Origin: Actinomyces culturomici | GTDB taxonomy: Bacteria; Actinomycetota; Actinomycetes; Actinomycetales; Actinomycetaceae | DNA length: 64,000 nt | Direction: 5' to 3' | Assembly (NCBI RefSeq): GCF_900499005.1 | Contig: NZ_LS991316.1 | Location: forward strand, 1,539,908 to 1,603,907 | Shown: piece by piece, positions 62,212 through 64,000 of the stretch | Numbering within the stretch: the stretch's first letter is position 1 | Layout: the number at the start of each line of letters is the position of its first letter | The notes under the pieces: model-generated | What the model was told of the DNA's origin: nothing | The model's input: the letters and a program-made list of their open reading frames with translations, nothing else | The model's database searches: none | Made by a program: the position numbers and the translations under genes

Positions 62212-63549
62212 CTACTTCGCGGCTTCGACGTCGGCGGGGACCGGGGCGAGGGTTCCGCCCCATGCGCCGACGATCGTCTCGACGTTGTGCGCGATCGAGC
62301 CGACGTAGGTCTCCCCCGCGCTGCCGGCGGGGCCGAGCGAGTCGCCGTAGAGCGCGTCGTCGCCGATGACGGCCGTGACGCCGGCGGCGCGGGCGATCGC
62401 CTCGATCGACTTCGAGTTGTTCGAGTTCTCGGCGAAGATCGCCTTCGCGCCGGAGGCCCGCACCTGTTCGGCGGCCGAGCGGATGTGCTCGGCGGTGGCG
62501 TCCTGCTGCTCGTTGAAGTCGGACAGCGCAGAGCCGATGAACTCCAGGCCGTAGCGCGCGGACAAGTAGCCGAAGGCGTCGTGAGAGGAGAAGAGCACCC
62601 GGTTCTCCTTCGGCACCGAGTCGATCGACGCTGCGGCCCACCCGTCGAGCTCGTCGAGGGTCGTCGCGTAGGCGTCGGCCCCCGCCTTTAGCGCCTCCGC
62701 GTCCTCCTCATCGGCGGCGCCGAGGAACTTGCCGATGTTCGCGACCTGGATAGCCGCGTTCTTCGGGCTCGTCCACACGTGCGGATCGTAGGTGAACTCG
62801 GGCGCGGACTCGCCCTCCGAGGGCGGGAAGGGCCACTTCGCGACGTCGACCCGGCCCTCGCCGCGCGAGACACGGTAGGGAAGGTTCTTCTCCGACGCCT
62901 GCGTCTTCGCGGGGGCGTCGATCTCACGCGCGGTGAGGACCCCGCTGGTAACGCCCATGACGCCGGAGAATCCCGAGGCCTCGACGGCCGAGTCGAGGAA
63001 GTGCTCGAGGTCGACGCCGTTGACGAGGAGGACGTCCGCGTGGGCCAATGCCTTGGCCTGCTGCGGCGTCATCTCGTGCTCATGGGCGCTCGCGTTCGGC
63101 GCGAGAAGGCAGGTGAGGGCGATGCGTCGCTTGGGATCGCCGGTCGGAGCGATCGTCTCCTTGCGCCCATCGGCGCCGGTCTTGTCGAGGACGAGGCCGG
63201 AGCCCGCCGGAGCGGAGGCGATGATCGAGGTGGTGTAGTCGCAGATCTGCGTCGTCGTCGCGACGACCGATAACACCGGCGCGTCGGCCGCGCCGCTCAT
63301 TCCAGTCCCGCTGGTCGCGCCGGCGCACCCTGCCAGGAGGGCCGCGCTCGAGAAGGCGAGCAGGCCGGCGCCGATGCCGCGCGCTCGGATCGACGAGGAC
63401 GCGGCGCGCGCGTGCGCGAGGGGGAAGGGGACGGGAGTCTCGCGGGAGGCGCGACTGCCGGAGCGGGCGGCGGCGGAATGGGTCGAACGCCGAGCGGAGC
63501 GATCGCTGCGGCAACGGGTGCCCGCGAGGAACGTGCGGACGGAATGCAT
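62212..63549 (-). CDS. Metal-binding lipoprotein, TroA/ZnuA-like
   Basis: Periplasm-facing solute-binding lipoprotein of 445 aa that captures Mn2+ or Zn2+. A lipobox LLAGCAG lies at about residue 65 after an unusually long, Arg/Ser-rich leader, so a downstream start is possible. Metal-site motifs are ASAHEHEMTPQQAKALAHAD (His cluster), FTYDPHVWTSPKNAAIQVAN, RVLFSSHDAFGYLSARYGLE and TAVIGDDALYGDSLGPAGS. First gene of the operon. The ATG at 63549 follows GAGAAGG and lies just below a strong promoter and palindromic operator. Confidence 0.92.
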   Translation of the reverse strand: MHSVRTFLAGTRCRSDRSARRSTHSAAARSGSRASRETPVPFPLAHARAASSSIRARGIGAGLLAFSSAALLAGCAGATSGTGMSGAADAPVLSVVATTTQICDYTTSIIASAPAGSGLVLDKTGADGRKETIAPTGDPKRRIALTCLLAPNASAHEHEMTPQQAKALAHADVLLVNGVDLEHFLDSAVEASGFSGVMGVTSGVLTAREIDAPAKTQASEKNLPYRVSRGEGRVDVAKWPFPPSEGESAPEFTYDPHVWTSPKNAAIQVANIGKFLGAADEEDAEALKAGADAYATTLDELDGWAAASIDSVPKENRVLFSSHDAFGYLSARYGLEFIGSALSDFNEQQDATAEHIRSAAEQVRASGAKAIFAENSNNSKSIEAIARAAGVTAVIGDDALYGDSLGPAGSAGETYVGSIAHNVETIVGAWGGTLAPVPADVEAAK

Positions 63550-63571
63550 CGGATACCTTCTCTCACAGAGT

Positions 63572-63587
63572 TTTCGGGTACCCGAAA
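63572..63587. promoter_or_regulatory. 16-base perfect palindrome, likely metalloregulator operator
   Basis: TTTCGGGTACCCGAAA, flush against the -10 box of the metal-transport promoter. Position and form suit a DtxR/MntR- or Zur-type repressor, but which one binds is not visible in the window. Confidence 0.6.
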
Positions 63588-63615
63588 TCATAGCCTTGCC
63601 GCTAGCAGTTCTCAA
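63587..63615 (-). promoter_or_regulatory. Near-consensus sigma-70-type promoter of the metal uptake operon
   Basis: On the minus strand TTGAGA (63615-63610) and TATGAT (63592-63587) are separated by exactly 17 bases. The start codon is 37 bases beyond the -10, and the 16-base palindrome covers the region just after it. It is one of the best promoter matches in the window. Confidence 0.75.
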
Positions 63616-63724
63616 TAGCGCTCGAGGACGTCCGCTCACCCGTCGCCCCTCCCGCAGACCTTCCACGCGCGAAGCATGGGAGTACACCCCCACCCCCGCC
63701 GCATTCCCCATCCACTTCCCCGAC

Positions 63725-63798
63725 TGTTGCGCCCCGGGTTTGATGGAGGCAGTGATCCTTCCTGTCATCACTGCCTCCATCAAACCCGGGGCGCAACA
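63725..63798. repeat. Perfect 32-base inverted repeat with a ten-base loop
   Basis: The left arm is 63725-63756 and the right arm is 63767-63798. The arms are perfect complements that start TGTTGCGCCCCGGGTTTGAT on the left. The loop is CCTTCCTGTC. The 402-base region 63550-63951 downstream of the rrn operon holds it, a GT-rich stretch at 63840-63895, the promoter and operator noted above, and no gene. It could be a terminator, but no T-run follows on either strand. Confidence 0.85.
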
Positions 63799-63905
63799 AA
63801 CCATCCTCGACAGCCTCGCCACGTGACACACCCCAACTGTGCAACTCAGGTGTGCGTGTGGTGGTGTGACCGCGTGTGTGCGCGTGTGGGTGTGATACGG
63901 CGGGG

Positions 63906-63935
63906 GGGGGGAGAACCAACAATGGTTCTCCCCCC
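63906..63935 (-). terminator. Terminator hairpin after the 5S rRNA gene
   Basis: GGGGGGAGAACC (63906-63917) pairs perfectly with GGTTCTCCCCCC (63924-63935) across a six-base loop, 15 bases beyond the end of the rRNA-like sequence on the minus strand. Confidence 0.7.
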
Positions 63936-63950
63936 TCCCCGGTTGGGTGT

Positions 63951-64000
63951 GTTGCGGCGGCGTCCTACTCTCCCACACCCTCCCAGGTGCAGTACCATCG
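63951..64000 (-). rRNA. rrf: 5S rRNA, 3' part only (gene continues beyond the window)
   Basis: Read on the minus strand the last 50 bases contain TGGTACTGCACCTGGGAGGG followed by TGTGGGAGAGTAGGACGCCG and CCGCAAC. The GGGAGAGTAGG and closing GCCGCC parts match the universal 3' end of 5S rRNA. The 5' end, and presumably the 23S and 16S genes, lie to the right outside the window. Confidence 0.93.

Overview
The window comes from a GC-rich actinobacterium. Nearly every codon ends in G or C, GTG starts are common, and guaA, sucCD, purH-purN, metG-rsmI and a DUF6350 gene beside purN follow actinobacterial patterns. Many dispersed intergenic repeats and the mix of transporter genes would fit Actinomycetaceae (Actinomyces or Schaalia type), but that placement is inference. 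I see no tRNA and no CRISPR array. The 3' end of a 5S rRNA gene lies at the right edge on the minus strand, so an rrn operon reads into the window from the right.

Layout. 1-6.1 kb: a CPA1-type Na+/H+ antiporter cut by the left edge, a large MMPL/RND transporter with an expanded repeat domain, and an acetyltransferase. 6.2-7.5 kb: an intact IS30-family insertion sequence sitting at the junction of a dimeric dispersed repeat. 7.6-20.4 kb: EamA and MFS permeases, a PF06541 membrane protein, a CMD-cupin protein, an aldo/keto reductase, a divergent MerR/hydrolase pair, a threonine-aldolase-like enzyme, a TetR-membrane protein pair with a very strong operator, and CorA. 20.7-21.2 kb: a RelB/RelE-type toxin-antitoxin pair. 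21.3-30.5 kb: HAD phosphatase, GNAT, guaA (probably leaderless), an unrecognised 458-aa protein, an asymmetric heterodimeric ABC exporter, and a VOC protein. 30.9-38.6 kb: purH, MOSC, purN, DUF6350, sucD, sucC. 38.7-41.0 kb: a three-gene island that looks foreign and resembles a type VII secretion effector module. 41.0-48.4 kb: pcrA, a frameshifted acetyltransferase, DUF1846, and a PspC-type histidine kinase with its response regulator. 48.5-63.5 kb: PspC membrane protein operon, L,D-transpeptidase, metG, nicotinamidase, a permuted membrane-anchored GH3, rsmI, and a four-gene Mn/Zn-type ABC uptake operon behind a near-consensus promoter with a palindromic operator.

Genes that work together. 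The metal uptake operon (binding protein, ATPase, two permeases) is tightly overlapped and reads on towards rsmI. purN, MOSC and the DUF6350 gene overlap by ATGA. SucC and SucD form succinyl-CoA synthetase. The two ABC half-exporters together supply a single complete ATP site. The PspC kinase and regulator face a PspC-domain membrane protein operon, a layout suggesting envelope-stress sensing.

The most unusual aspect is repeats. At least three dispersed DNA repeat families occur. One is a 64-bp hairpin element found mostly where genes converge. One carries the core GATCGACGAGGGCGGGGC. One carries a GAGATCCCCTCGACG...AAGGTAATGCTCTCG unit. Copies of the last two also sit in frame inside protein-coding genes (pcrA and an acetyltransferase), adding low-complexity segments to the proteins.
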